Shown here piece after piece: positions 23,572 through 32,854 of a stretch of DNA of 64,000 nt; the first letter of the stretch is position 1; each line of letters starts with the position of its first letter. Source of the stretch: a virus. Where the stretch lies: positions 1 through 64,000 of IMG/VR virus record IMGVR_UViG_3300021513_000001; one strand, given 5' to 3'. The notes under the pieces are model-generated. The model saw only the letters and a list, made by a program, of their open reading frames with translations, had not been told where the DNA came from and searched no databases. A program made the position numbers and the translations under genes.

Positions 23572-24388
23572 AATCAGAATCTCCACTAACAAAACATTTA
23601 AAACGTGGAAACATTAAACTTCCATCTTTTTTTACATCCTCTGCTTCAACCACTATTTTTTTACCCAACAACTTTTCTCTATTTTTCCAAAACTCTTTTC
23701 TTTGATAATACTTCATCCCACTAACTTTTTCTATAAGACCATTAAAATTAACAGAAAAAGAACCAAGAACCCCTGATTTTCTTCCAACACCCTCATTACA
23801 AGAAACAATACTTAAATTAAAAACTTTTGTTGGTTTTTTTTCAAACCATGTATTTTCTTTATCATACAATGAATAAAACTTCTTTAATATAATACTCTCA
23901 AACCCTTCTTCTAAACAGTATTTATAAAAATCCAAAATATCCTTCTTATCTTCTAACAAAACATGATAAGCCATACTTATAAAATCAGAACGAATTAAAG
24001 ATAAAACATCTAATAATCGGTTGTACCTTTTATATAGTGGTTCTTTTACAGCAATATCTGTAATTAACTCTTCAGAATAAATTGAATCAAATATATTATA
24101 TTTTAAACTTTCTTGGTTATTTAAATCAACAGTTGTTATTTCCCCATCAAACACTAAGCCTGTATTTCCAAAATATTTATCAAGAACTTCTGTTATCCTT
24201 GGAAAAATTAACTTTTTACCTTCTTCAGAAAAAAGAAAATAGTTGCCTTCTTCTGGAATAGCAACACATCTAACACCACCAAGCCTTGGATAAACTAAAA
24301 ATTTACCGCTAGGAATCTTTTTTATAAGAACGTAAGGTTTCACAACAAACCAATTATCTCCTATTTTAACAGTATTGTTTATAAACAT
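23558..24388 (-). CDS. ATP-dependent DNA-ligase-like protein without the catalytic Lys
   Basis: This 276-residue protein has the nucleotidyltransferase domain of ATP-dependent ligases in order: motif III LVFDGEIT near residue 80, IIIa YNIFDSIY near 96, IV EGFESIILKK near 165, and V TWFEKKPTK near 183, followed by an OB-like domain (residues 195-276). Motif I should read KxDGxR, but is RLGGVR at residues 35-40 (codon AGG at the Lys position, GGT for Asp). Adenylation of lysine is therefore impossible by the known mechanism. It may bind nicks or DNA ends, act with a host ligase, or be decaying. The promoter at 24399 lies just before it. Confidence 0.78.
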   Translation of the reverse strand: MFINNTVKIGDNWFVVKPYVLIKKIPSGKFLVYPRLGGVRCVAIPEEGNYFLFSEEGKKLIFPRITEVLDKYFGNTGLVFDGEITTVDLNNQESLKYNIFDSIYSEELITDIAVKEPLYKRYNRLLDVLSLIRSDFISMAYHVLLEDKKDILDFYKYCLEEGFESIILKKFYSLYDKENTWFEKKPTKVFNLSIVSCNEGVGRKSGVLGSFSVNFNGLIEKVSGMKYYQRKEFWKNREKLLGKKIVVEAEDVKKDGSLMFPRFKCFVSGDSDYGHK

Positions 24389-24398
24389 ATCTCAAACT

Positions 24399-24415
24399 AT
24401 GCAAAAATTACACCA
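24399..24415 (-). promoter_or_regulatory. Sigma-54-type -24/-12 promoter (site 5), weaker
   Basis: The minus strand reads TGGTGTAATTTTTGCAT, with GG and GC separated by 10 bases. The predicted start falls almost exactly at the ATG (24388) of the ligase-like gene, which would leave no leader, so either the annotated start is late in the message or this site serves the 156-residue gene and helicase. The match is good but the geometry lowers confidence. Confidence 0.5.
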
Positions 24416-24420
24416 CAAAA

Positions 24421-24651
24421 TTATTTAGCTTTATCAAAATCTAAATTTTCATTTTTATCTTTTATTTTGTTTCCCGTACATAAAAAATCATAAACAACTT
24501 CTCCTTCTGGAGATATAAACTCAACATATTTTGATATCATTCCTGTTTGTTTACATTTAAAACTTAAATCACAATACCTTTCATCACCAAGTATTGTTCC
24601 GTCTTTTAATGGTACAAACGAAGGACAGTCTTTAATTAACAATAGCCCCAT
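24421..24651 (-). CDS. Hypothetical protein, 76 residues
   Basis: No family is recognised. It has four Cys residues (CPSF, YCDLSFKCKQTG and a late LCTGNK) that could bind a metal. The ATG lies inside the 3' end of the preceding nuclease-like gene (20-base overlap), implying coupled translation. The C-terminus is rich in Lys and Asp. Confidence 0.55.
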   Translation of the reverse strand: MGLLLIKDCPSFVPLKDGTILGDERYCDLSFKCKQTGMISKYVEFISPEGEVVYDFLCTGNKIKDKNENLDFDKAK

Positions 24652-24979
24652 TTATTTTCTCCTTTACATATTCTGGTGATAGTTTTTTTAACTCGTTATA
24701 AAAAAATCTAACCAAAATATAATTATTATCAGTAGCATACACCTCTTTAATTTTATCTCTTATTTTTTGTCTATTAAACCCTACTATATCCCCATGATAG
24801 TGTTTAACAAACTTTACATGTTGTTCTCCATGGCACTCGACTAAAACATTTAATTCCTTAATAAAAAAATCATAAAAATATTTATTTTTATTAATATTTA
24901 CATAAAATTGAGATTCAATTTTAAAATACGGAAAACATCTTTTTAAACATTTAAACATTTTATCTTCAAAATAACTCAT
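24632..24979 (-). CDS. PD-(D/E)XK/Vsr-like small nuclease
   Basis: This 115-residue protein (ATG at 24979; an in-frame TTG is four codons upstream) has the layout of small DUF559/Vsr-like nucleases: YFYDFFIKELNVLVECHGEQH near residues 35-55, where Asp and Glu-x-x-Gly-x-Gln-His lie on adjacent strands, then an RQKIRDKIKEVYATDNNYILVRF helix-strand end. It probably cuts DNA, perhaps in recombination or host DNA breakdown. It follows recA by 30 bases. Confidence 0.74.
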   Translation of the reverse strand: MSYFEDKMFKCLKRCFPYFKIESQFYVNINKNKYFYDFFIKELNVLVECHGEQHVKFVKHYHGDIVGFNRQKIRDKIKEVYATDNNYILVRFFYNELKKLSPEYVKEKINGAIVN

Positions 24980-25009
24980 AGACCAATCCAAATATCAAAT
25001 GTTGAAAAA

Positions 25010-26101
25010 TTAATCCGTTTTTTCAATATATGCAGGATTCAAATATTCATCTACAACTTTCTCATAATTATGATTTCTTATTCCAAACAAAAGAAGAACT
25101 TTATTCAATATATCATTAAGTAGTTTCCTATCTTCAACTAAAACATTACGAAGATTATCGAAACCTTGTGCTAATGATTTTCCATTATAAGAATACCAAG
25201 GGCCACCTACCTCTAGTACACCAATATCAACAGCTATAGTTATCAAATCTCTAATAATATCAAAGCCTTTACCAAAAATTAAATGTGTTTCAAAAGTAGT
25301 TCTTGGAGGAGCAAGTCTATTCTTTGTTATTGATATTTTTATCTTTTGCCCTATAATTCTACCGTCATTGTCTACTATATTATTACTCTTACTTTGTGTA
25401 CTAAAAAGCTTTATTTTACATGATGGGAAAAATTCTACTGCAAAACCGCCCGTTGTTTTTATTACAGGACCTCCTGGAGAATGCTGGCTAGCTGTAATAT
25501 CAACCCTTTGTTGATTTATTAAAATAAGAGTTGTGCTTGTATCTCGTAATAAAGCATTTATCTTTTGTAAAAACTTTCCAATTAAAACTGCCCTAGCTGC
25601 TATCTTAGAATTATCTGACAATGATTTAGATTCTTCAATTTCAGGAAGCAACGTAGCCAAACTATCTATAACTGCAACAGAAATCATATTAGATTTTATT
25701 AATGATTCACACCCTTCTAGCAAAACCTCTCCAATAGAATGTCTTTGATAAATTAATTTTTCTGGATTAATATGCATTCCTTTAAACAAAGATTCTTCTA
25801 TTGCACACTCAGCATCACAAAACAAAGACAATTTGTCCTCTTTCTGCACATACCTAGAGGTACTCATAGCTAAAGTTGTTTTACCTGATGAATAATTACC
25901 CGATATTTCATACATTCTTCCTGTTGCAAGACCTCCTATACCTGTTGCTAAATCTACCGCTAAACTTCCAGTGTGTCTAACATTATAAGACAAATTAAAA
26001 TCTTTAAGCCTACCAGCTACAGGTATTCCAATTTTTTTATTTAAAGCGCTTATTATTGCATCTACGTCTTGCACTTTATTAATAACTTTACTTTTAGCCA
26101 C
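25010..26101 (-). CDS. recA: RecA/UvsX-type recombinase
   Basis: This 363-residue protein has the RecA core: Walker A GNYSSGKT at residues 68-75, Walker B VAVIDSLA near 145, the NQQR sensor segment near 195, and loop L2-like TTGGFAVEFFPS near 215. It catalyses strand exchange on single-stranded DNA. The length is close to bacterial RecA. The start is GTG at 26101, with AGGAG and a seven-base overlap with the upstream gene. Confidence 0.93.
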   Translation of the reverse strand: MAKSKVINKVQDVDAIISALNKKIGIPVAGRLKDFNLSYNVRHTGSLAVDLATGIGGLATGRMYEISGNYSSGKTTLAMSTSRYVQKEDKLSLFCDAECAIEESLFKGMHINPEKLIYQRHSIGEVLLEGCESLIKSNMISVAVIDSLATLLPEIEESKSLSDNSKIAARAVLIGKFLQKINALLRDTSTTLILINQQRVDITASQHSPGGPVIKTTGGFAVEFFPSCKIKLFSTQSKSNNIVDNDGRIIGQKIKISITKNRLAPPRTTFETHLIFGKGFDIIRDLITIAVDIGVLEVGGPWYSYNGKSLAQGFDNLRNVLVEDRKLLNDILNKVLLLFGIRNHNYEKVVDEYLNPAYIEKTD

Positions 26102-26624
26102 ATTTTTCTCCTAACATATCTACCAATTCAGATTTTATTTTTTCTAAATTTGGTTTTTTATATACAGCTCTTTCATATTCTACATATAAAGCTTTCCAAT
26201 CTTTTTCTGTATACCCTGTTCTTTTATTAATTTCATTTTCATCTAACGAAAGACATTTTTCTATTATCCAACTCCCTTTATTAGATGATAAAATTTTTAA
26301 TGAATCAAACCTATAATAAACACTAAAAAAATCAAGATTATCAAAAACCATATCAATAATTGTTTTACATTTAAATAAAGCTAATTTATCAGAAGCACTG
26401 CCATCATGAGACATTTGTTTTACAAACGTGTTTGCATATCCTATCTCTGCTTTCCATAAAATAGAAGAATAATCTATACCATAAAAAACACGGACCTTAC
26501 TAAAAAAATATTTTGTTAATTCTACACAATTTTTCGGTACATTTTCAATATTAAAAGGTTTATATATACAATACCCTCTTTTTTCTAAAAATTCAATACA
26601 AGTTTTTTCATCCAAAAACAACAT
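26094..26624 (-). CDS. Hypothetical protein, 176 residues
   Basis: No family is recognised. It is aromatic- and lysine-rich and predicted mostly helical. A central WKAEIGYANTFVKQM stretch and a GYTEKDWKALYVEYE stretch near the C-terminus are the most distinctive parts. Its place between the sliding clamp and RecA, with overlap to recA, suggests a role in replication or recombination. Confidence 0.62.
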   Translation of the reverse strand: MLFLDEKTCIEFLEKRGYCIYKPFNIENVPKNCVELTKYFFSKVRVFYGIDYSSILWKAEIGYANTFVKQMSHDGSASDKLALFKCKTIIDMVFDNLDFFSVYYRFDSLKILSSNKGSWIIEKCLSLDENEINKRTGYTEKDWKALYVEYERAVYKKPNLEKIKSELVDMLGEKCG

Positions 26625-26647
26625 TAGTACTTATACCACCAATTAAT

Positions 26648-27739
26648 TTATTTAAGCAAAGCCATAAATGATAATTTAATTCCAGTATCATCACTAATTT
26701 TTATTATATTACCATCAAACTGTAAATTAATGTTTTCACCTTTAAACGATGAACACAGATTATATAAAAAAAGAGAATTTAAAAAAACATTAACGTTTAT
26801 TGCATTCTTGTTTAATGCCGTATCCAATTCTAAAGTTGAATCAAATCCATCAGAATTTATCTTCATCCTATTATTATTAATAGTAAGATTTACTTTATTA
26901 TCCTGCTTTCCTTTTGTATCAATATTTGCACCCCTAATAACATTTATAAAACTATTTCGATTAACATAAACACCAGAACCAACAAAATTTATTAAAGAAT
27001 CTAACGAAGGAAAAGCCAAATTTATTTTTGGAGAATAAATAACAACAGCACCAAAATCACACACAAAATAAGTAGAAGAATAACAAATATTAGCATTTTT
27101 ATCTAATAAAGAAGCGATATTAGAAATAGCTCTTGCAGTATTAGATGGAATTACAATAGAATGATCAGAAAACTGATCACTTTTTATAGTATATATACAA
27201 CATCTTACACCATCTGTTCCAGCCAATCTAAACATTTTATTTTTACTTTCAATAAGAACTCCTACGGTTTGAGCTGAATATTTTTCAGAATTATCAGCAC
27301 CTGTTGCGACAAAAGCCATCCCGTCTTTTGCAGTCGCTGGATCTATTGATGCTATTTTGTTAAAATTTTTAGCTCTTATTTTAGTTGTAGTCTTTTCAAT
27401 ATATTCCAAATAAAGATTATTTTTAATTTTATTTTTATTATTATTAACTATTTTAAAAACATTATCTTTTATTAACAAGGAACACGTGCCTTCTTTTCCA
27501 AAATTTTTAATATAACTTATATACTCTATAAATTTATTACAATCAATACAAATATCTATATTACTAGATGTATTTATAAGCGTATCTACAACCACTCTAA
27601 CTTTTTTTCCAGAAGCCATTAAAACTCTTCCATCTTTTGTATAAATATTCAACCAGTTTATATCTTTAGAAATATCAGAAAAACTAAGACATTTAGACAA
27701 TAATAACAAATTAGAAATAATGAAATCAAATTTAACCAT
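26648..27739 (-). CDS. dnaN: Sliding clamp, DNA polymerase III beta-subunit-like
   Basis: This 363-residue protein has the three-domain beta-clamp pattern at usual length: a RLAGTDGVRCCIYTI segment near residues 170-185 corresponding to LVATDGHRL of bacterial DnaN, SIVIPSNTARAISNIASLL near 200, and a C-terminal LYNLCSSFKGENINLQFDG then DDTGIKLSFMALLK, like the end of DnaN. It would tether a polymerase to DNA as a dimer. No polymerase gene is in the window. The start is 10 bases after repeat copy C. Confidence 0.83.
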   Translation of the reverse strand: MVKFDFIISNLLLLSKCLSFSDISKDINWLNIYTKDGRVLMASGKKVRVVVDTLINTSSNIDICIDCNKFIEYISYIKNFGKEGTCSLLIKDNVFKIVNNNKNKIKNNLYLEYIEKTTTKIRAKNFNKIASIDPATAKDGMAFVATGADNSEKYSAQTVGVLIESKNKMFRLAGTDGVRCCIYTIKSDQFSDHSIVIPSNTARAISNIASLLDKNANICYSSTYFVCDFGAVVIYSPKINLAFPSLDSLINFVGSGVYVNRNSFINVIRGANIDTKGKQDNKVNLTINNNRMKINSDGFDSTLELDTALNKNAINVNVFLNSLFLYNLCSSFKGENINLQFDGNIIKISDDTGIKLSFMALLK

Positions 27740-27748
27740 AAAACATCC

Positions 27749-27795
27749 AGTGCTTTTTTGCTAACTTATGTTAACAAATACACCACTCTCCTTTT
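27749..27795 (-). repeat. Dispersed hairpin repeat, copy C
   Basis: The third copy, in the same orientation, retains only the 3' portion of the element: GGAGAGTGGTGTATTTG, then the hairpin TTGTTAAC-ATAA-GTTAGCAA (27758-27777), A6 and GCACT. The single right-arm change again keeps pairing as G-U in RNA. It ends 10 bases before the sliding-clamp start codon, and its end GGAT serves as a weak ribosome binding site. Confidence 0.76.
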
Positions 27796-27836
27796 TTTTT
27801 AATCAATAAAATAATAAATTTTTTTATAATTTATAT

Positions 27837-27853
27837 ATGCAATATATGTGCCA
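27837..27853 (-). promoter_or_regulatory. Sigma-54-type -24/-12 promoter (site 6), clamp operon
   Basis: The minus strand reads TGGCACATATATTGCAT, the closest match to the RpoN consensus, with GG and GC separated by 10 bases. It lies in the 217-base gap between divergent genes. The predicted start near 27827 gives a leader of about 90 bases containing repeat copy C before the clamp gene. Confidence 0.78.
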
Positions 27854-27956
27854 ATAACCATTAAACTCATTATATAGTTACTGAACAAAGAGTAGAAAGA
27901 AAATCAAAACTTAATTATCATACATTATTAATACAAATTAATACAAAAGGCGTGCC

Positions 27957-30900
27957 ATGTCAGTATCTCTAAACACAAATATTGATAAAATTGTTTTCAC
28001 TTCACCTAATATGCCAAGCCCAAGCCCAGCAGGCTTACGTTCGCACATAATACCAACACAAACAGATTTAGGTACCTGGTATGAATCAGGCGCAACAATG
28101 ATCAGAGTTGCTTTTGCACAAAATATTTATGATCTCTCATATAACACTGGAATAGACAGACCTGTTTTTGGTATATCAGGCATAGTTACCTCAGATACCT
28201 CATTTGTAGAAAATCAAACAAACATAATATATGTAAATACAGACCAAACCTGGTCACTATCTCTACCAAGAAATGCTTATATAGATGACAACAGCTGGTT
28301 TGTAGTAACAGATATTTCAGAATATGATTATGCTGACTCTCCACCAAATGAAGACTCTTTTTTAAAAAACAGCTTTACATCTTCTGGTACTTTAAACTCA
28401 ACAAGAGATATAATAATAAATGGCTGTGCTACATATATGGAACAGTACAATTATATTTTTAATACAAACCAACTATACAAATATGATCCTTCTACAGAAC
28501 AATATAACTTAGTATCTCAATGTCCTTATAATATAAGTTACCCAGTAACAATGCTTGGCGTTAGTGGAACATTACACATATTTTATCTAGACACAGAAAA
28601 CAGCTTAATAAAAAACATACAATATAACACGGATACATCAACATGGAATACTAAAAGCAACCACGAATATTATTCCTCTGCTTCCTCATTAACCGCTTTA
28701 AAAGCCGTTTTTTTAGACGATACAATAAAAATTACACTAAAATACAGTGAAAACTCTGTTCCCCCAAACTTATATATTTATAGTTATATTCCAACTTCTG
28801 ATTCATGGAGCAGCACTTTTATAGCAACATGCGGATACTACAATCTTAATTTTAATAATGCAATTATAGAATGTAATAGCACACATTTATTTTCATTAGA
28901 AAGATCATCAAAACTCCTACACAAAATAGACCTTGATACAAAAACTGATGATCAAATGATTATAAAATATGAAACTTCAGACAAAAGTTCTTCAATATTA
29001 AAAGATAATTATTTATATACTTACATTGAAAATTCTAACAAATTTACAAAAATAAACATAAATACAAAAGAAAATTACATCCTTACATCGCCAACAATAT
29101 CAGGAACAGATGCAACAATACCAAACGAGTCTACTACATTATCTACAAACGGCACAGACTTGTTTTTAAGTCTAAATAAAGGCGTTAGTTGGGATTCTCA
29201 AACAAATTTATACAAATATAGTATAAGCGAGGACTTGTGGTCAGAAATAAATGTTCCAAAAGCAGGTAGCGTATTCTTTAATGGAAAAATGTGCAAATAT
29301 GAAAATAATATATATGGAACTGATGATGAAAATTTATACAAATATGATACTACAAACAATAAGTGGGTTGTACTTACAACGTTACCAAGAACAGATGCTT
29401 TTGATTCAATAATAGCAGCAAACTCTACACATATATATATAATAATATCAGAATGCGGTTATTTTTGGAGATATGATTTAACAACAAGTACTTGGGAAGT
29501 ATTACAAAGCATTTCTTTGCCTGCACCGCTATCTTATGAAGGAACATGTCCAGGAAGTTTGCTTATAGATGGTAATATTATATATTTAGGTTTATATTAT
29601 AATTATGTATTATCTACAAGAGACACTTTTTATTATAAATATAACATATCTGAAGGAACCTGGTCTGCTTATGTAGCCCCTAAAACTAGTACAAACAGAT
29701 CATTTTATATGTTATTTTATAAATCTGGAAGTGATATACATTTAGCCGGGGATATTTCATACACAGGAAATCCAGTAGATACATATACATATAGAGATCA
29801 TAAATGTACAAGTTTAGAAAACAATACTTGGGAAGTTAATAAAGCAGTAACTATAAATGCTATAAGCCAAGAAAAATATATATGTATGTACGGTCAATAC
29901 TATTTAAATAATAAAATTTATATTAGTTTTACAACAGCTACTAACTTAGGTTTTGTATGTAGTGGGCCAACATGTAGACAAATAGATGTATCAACAGGAA
30001 CGTCAGATTACTGGATGATAAACCCGATAGACAAACATTACATAATATCTGACCCAAACGATGTCAATTTATATTGTGCTTCAGTAACTAATGGAATATT
30101 ATACAATTACAGCACAGCTTCTGGCACAACAACAAAACTTTCTGTACCAAGAAAATCATTTGTAAATTATTATATATGTAAAAACGGAAGCAACGACTAC
30201 CTTCTTGGGAAACAGGAAATAGAATACGATCCAGATCTATACAACTATAAATTTTATGTATACAAATATAATACGGGATCTTGGGATGAGTACGATGTTA
30301 AAGAAATAACCTGTACCTCTGGGACTTTAAAATTAAACACAATACAAGAATACTATAATCTAGACAATACTGTGTACATGGCCTCTTTTATAAGAAATAC
30401 TAAAAATTTAGATGTTTCTGAAGCAAAACATAAAAAATACAACATACCAAACAAAATACTTGATGATTTCTCTGCTCCGGAATTAACAACCTCGATAACA
30501 TCATCCGGAACAAATTTATTTCTAGCAATAGGAAATACAATTAAAAAATATTACACAGAAACAGAAAATACAGAACTGTTTCAAGAAGGTATAGCAGGAA
30601 ATAGATCATCTTCTTTTCCATACACTTACAAACACAATGGAAAATTAAGAGTTACAGGAAACCAATATTTTACACCTACGGACGGTGGAAAATTTATAAC
30701 GTATGAAGAACCAACAGGAAGTGGGAACTGGTCAATTGTAGATTCCAAAAACACACCCTCTTCGTTATACAACACTTTAGACTATGCAGAAAAAAACAAC
30801 GAACTATATATAATAAACACAACAGAACAAATAATTTTAGATTTAAACACTTTAAATCTAGAGTATGTAGCTAACGCCCCTTACTCAACACTGTGTTCTA

Positions 30901-32546
30901 CAACTTCTTCTGGAATTATAGTATATAACGATCACTATGCATGTCCAACTTATGTATATTATAATAATACTTTTTCTGAAATTCCAAGTGACACTGCAAA
31001 AACAAACAAATCATCCAACCTATTATTCATAAATAATAAAATATACTTTACAAAAAACAGCGTAACAAATGAAATTTCTCTAATAGACACTGTATCTGGA
31101 ACAAGTTCTATAATATATGACAATAAAACAGTTGGAGAAACTCCGTTTTTATTTAGTGTAAACAATACAGTGTATATATTACAACCTGAGTATAAAACAT
31201 TATCAACGATAAGCGGTAGCAACATTACAACAATAAAAAATAACTTAGATATTGAAGAACATACATTTGCCTGCTCAGATAACACAGATACAATATATTT
31301 TGCAAAAGGAAAAAATTATTATTCTTTTTACAAATTTGTTATAAGTAGCGGAACAGTAACACAACTAAACAATATACCAGAACATGGAACAACGCATTCT
31401 TCTCTAGAGTTTTATAACAACAAACTTTATTATATAACGTCAAATAGATTATATTTGTATAACATTTCAACAAACAATTGGGACTCTTCTACATATTTAC
31501 CAGAAGAAATATACTCAAAAGGAATAAAAATAGACGAAAAACACATATATTATTGTGGTAATACAAGCATACGCCGTATAAATAGAAACCATCCAGAAAC
31601 AAACGGAGCGGTCTTTTCTCCTATTCCTTTTAGACACCACTCTTCTTGTTACTTTTCTGGTACAGATATTTATTTACATTACAACACAGAAAATATACCT
31701 TTTGAATGTACCGCTTTAATAGGAAATGAAAATATAACAACATTTAATTTAAACAACATTAGTCATCTTTTGCCATCTGCTGTTCCTTATAACTTTAATC
31801 TAATATCAAATATAGAAAAAGAGGTTGAATTCACTTGGGAAATATCATCTACCATGAACATAACACACTATAGAGTATATAGAAGTGAAGCTGAGACAGG
31901 ATTACGCAACTACATAGGAAAAACTACAACGTTGTCCTTTAAAGACGCCCTTTCAGATAGAGGAAAAACATACTACTACTTTGTTAAATCTTGCAATGAG
32001 TATGGAGATTCTGATTCGTTCTCTTCTCCATACGAAATAACAGTAGCAGGAAACTCATATAAATATGCGCTAACAGTTAGCAGCTGGGAAAATAGAAAAA
32101 AAGAAATAACTCAGCTACCTTCATCTGGTCTTTATATTTGGGGAAATAGTAACTTAACTTTTGAAAATACTGTTAGAATAAATATAACTTTTGGAGAAAT
32201 ATACAATTGTTACTTAACTGCTTGGGACGATTCATCGCATACCTCTACAAATAATATCTTACTTTCAAACGAATGCTATAGAATAGCCGCTGTAGCTTTT
32301 GCAACCAAAGAAGATACCACACTTACCGAGCCAGATATTAAAGCGATGTACTATAAACCAGAATTCAATAAAATATTAAAAGGAAACGATAGCTATTACG
32401 GTAAATTTTCAATAAATTATGAAGCTTTGCCAAATAGATATGGCGCATATGTTATATTTAAACCAATACTAATAAATATACCAGAAAGCCAACTAAACAA
32501 GGGTATTTATGAATTTAAAACTGCTTTTCATTATCAATATACTTAA
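27957..32546 (+). CDS. Giant kelch-like/FN3 virion-type protein
   Basis: This 1529-residue protein has long kelch-like beta-propeller repeats from about residue 150 to 1260 (recurring LYKYDTTNNKW, LYKYSISEDLWSEI, LYLYNISTNNWDSS), a fibronectin type III domain near 1271-1366 (FTWEISSTMNITHYRVYRS, GKTYYYFVKSCNEYG) and a distinct C-terminal domain. No signal peptide is seen. The many Tyr, Ser, Asn and SGT turns resemble phage surface fibres. It is on the plus strand, opposite the other giant proteins, and shares its repeat pattern with the protein at 48241-53451. AAGG precedes the ATG. A receptor-binding or decoration role is inferred. Confidence 0.72.
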   Translation: MSVSLNTNIDKIVFTSPNMPSPSPAGLRSHIIPTQTDLGTWYESGATMIRVAFAQNIYDLSYNTGIDRPVFGISGIVTSDTSFVENQTNIIYVNTDQTWSLSLPRNAYIDDNSWFVVTDISEYDYADSPPNEDSFLKNSFTSSGTLNSTRDIIINGCATYMEQYNYIFNTNQLYKYDPSTEQYNLVSQCPYNISYPVTMLGVSGTLHIFYLDTENSLIKNIQYNTDTSTWNTKSNHEYYSSASSLTALKAVFLDDTIKITLKYSENSVPPNLYIYSYIPTSDSWSSTFIATCGYYNLNFNNAIIECNSTHLFSLERSSKLLHKIDLDTKTDDQMIIKYETSDKSSSILKDNYLYTYIENSNKFTKININTKENYILTSPTISGTDATIPNESTTLSTNGTDLFLSLNKGVSWDSQTNLYKYSISEDLWSEINVPKAGSVFFNGKMCKYENNIYGTDDENLYKYDTTNNKWVVLTTLPRTDAFDSIIAANSTHIYIIISECGYFWRYDLTTSTWEVLQSISLPAPLSYEGTCPGSLLIDGNIIYLGLYYNYVLSTRDTFYYKYNISEGTWSAYVAPKTSTNRSFYMLFYKSGSDIHLAGDISYTGNPVDTYTYRDHKCTSLENNTWEVNKAVTINAISQEKYICMYGQYYLNNKIYISFTTATNLGFVCSGPTCRQIDVSTGTSDYWMINPIDKHYIISDPNDVNLYCASVTNGILYNYSTASGTTTKLSVPRKSFVNYYICKNGSNDYLLGKQEIEYDPDLYNYKFYVYKYNTGSWDEYDVKEITCTSGTLKLNTIQEYYNLDNTVYMASFIRNTKNLDVSEAKHKKYNIPNKILDDFSAPELTTSITSSGTNLFLAIGNTIKKYYTETENTELFQEGIAGNRSSSFPYTYKHNGKLRVTGNQYFTPTDGGKFITYEEPTGSGNWSIVDSKNTPSSLYNTLDYAEKNNELYIINTTEQIILDLNTLNLEYVANAPYSTLCSTTSSGIIVYNDHYACPTYVYYNNTFSEIPSDTAKTNKSSNLLFINNKIYFTKNSVTNEISLIDTVSGTSSIIYDNKTVGETPFLFSVNNTVYILQPEYKTLSTISGSNITTIKNNLDIEEHTFACSDNTDTIYFAKGKNYYSFYKFVISSGTVTQLNNIPEHGTTHSSLEFYNNKLYYITSNRLYLYNISTNNWDSSTYLPEEIYSKGIKIDEKHIYYCGNTSIRRINRNHPETNGAVFSPIPFRHHSSCYFSGTDIYLHYNTENIPFECTALIGNENITTFNLNNISHLLPSAVPYNFNLISNIEKEVEFTWEISSTMNITHYRVYRSEAETGLRNYIGKTTTLSFKDALSDRGKTYYYFVKSCNEYGDSDSFSSPYEITVAGNSYKYALTVSSWENRKKEITQLPSSGLYIWGNSNLTFENTVRINITFGEIYNCYLTAWDDSSHTSTNNILLSNECYRIAAVAFATKEDTTLTEPDIKAMYYKPEFNKILKGNDSYYGKFSINYEALPNRYGAYVIFKPILINIPESQLNKGIYEFKTAFHYQYT

Positions 32547-32555
32547 ATACTAGCA

Positions 32556-32612
32556 AAAAGGGGAGAGCGTTTCTTACAAAGGCTAAGGTCTTTGAGCTTT
32601 TGACGCTAAAAT
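32556..32612 (+). other. Possible RNA double-stem after the giant gene
   Basis: Following AAAAGGGGAG, the gap contains nested inverted repeats AGCGT/ACGCT and CAAAG/CTTTG, followed by AAAATTTTT. It could be a terminator-like or leader structure before the 78-84 residue gene. The stems are only five base pairs each, and the strong ribosome-binding-like AAGGGGAG has no start codon at usual distance. Confidence 0.3.
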
Positions 32613-32854
32613 TTTTAATGAATACTATTAAAAAAGAAAATTTAAAAAAAGCATTATCAACAACTATAACCGTAGCCTCTCTTATGGAAATATTAGCACA
32701 ATATGATGGAAGATTTCCAGTATGTTTTATAGATAAAAAAAATAACATGCTGCCTATTACAAAAAAAGACATTGCTATGAAAAAAATAAACATACTACTT
32801 CCTAATCATTCACATATTTTTGATATAGCAGCTTTAGTAATTAATAAAAACTAA
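32600..32854 (+). CDS. Hypothetical small protein, 78-84 residues
   Basis: This plus-strand gene starts at either TTG 32600 (with AAGG upstream) or ATG 32618 (without a clear ribosome binding site). No family is recognised. It has a helical lysine-rich first third, then ITVASLMEILAQYDGRFPVCF and a C-terminal IFDIAALVINKN. It sits between the kelch protein and the papain-type protease. A frame on the opposite strand here is a shadow. Confidence 0.5.
   Translation: MTLKFLMNTIKKENLKKALSTTITVASLMEILAQYDGRFPVCFIDKKNNMLPITKKDIAMKKINILLPNHSHIFDIAALVINKN

Noticed and set aside
32515-32793. Minus-strand frame of 92 codons with hydrophobic residues
   Set aside because: It overlaps the end of the plus-strand giant gene and the small plus-strand gene, has no ribosome binding site, and its hydrophobicity follows from reading Lys/Asn codons in reverse.
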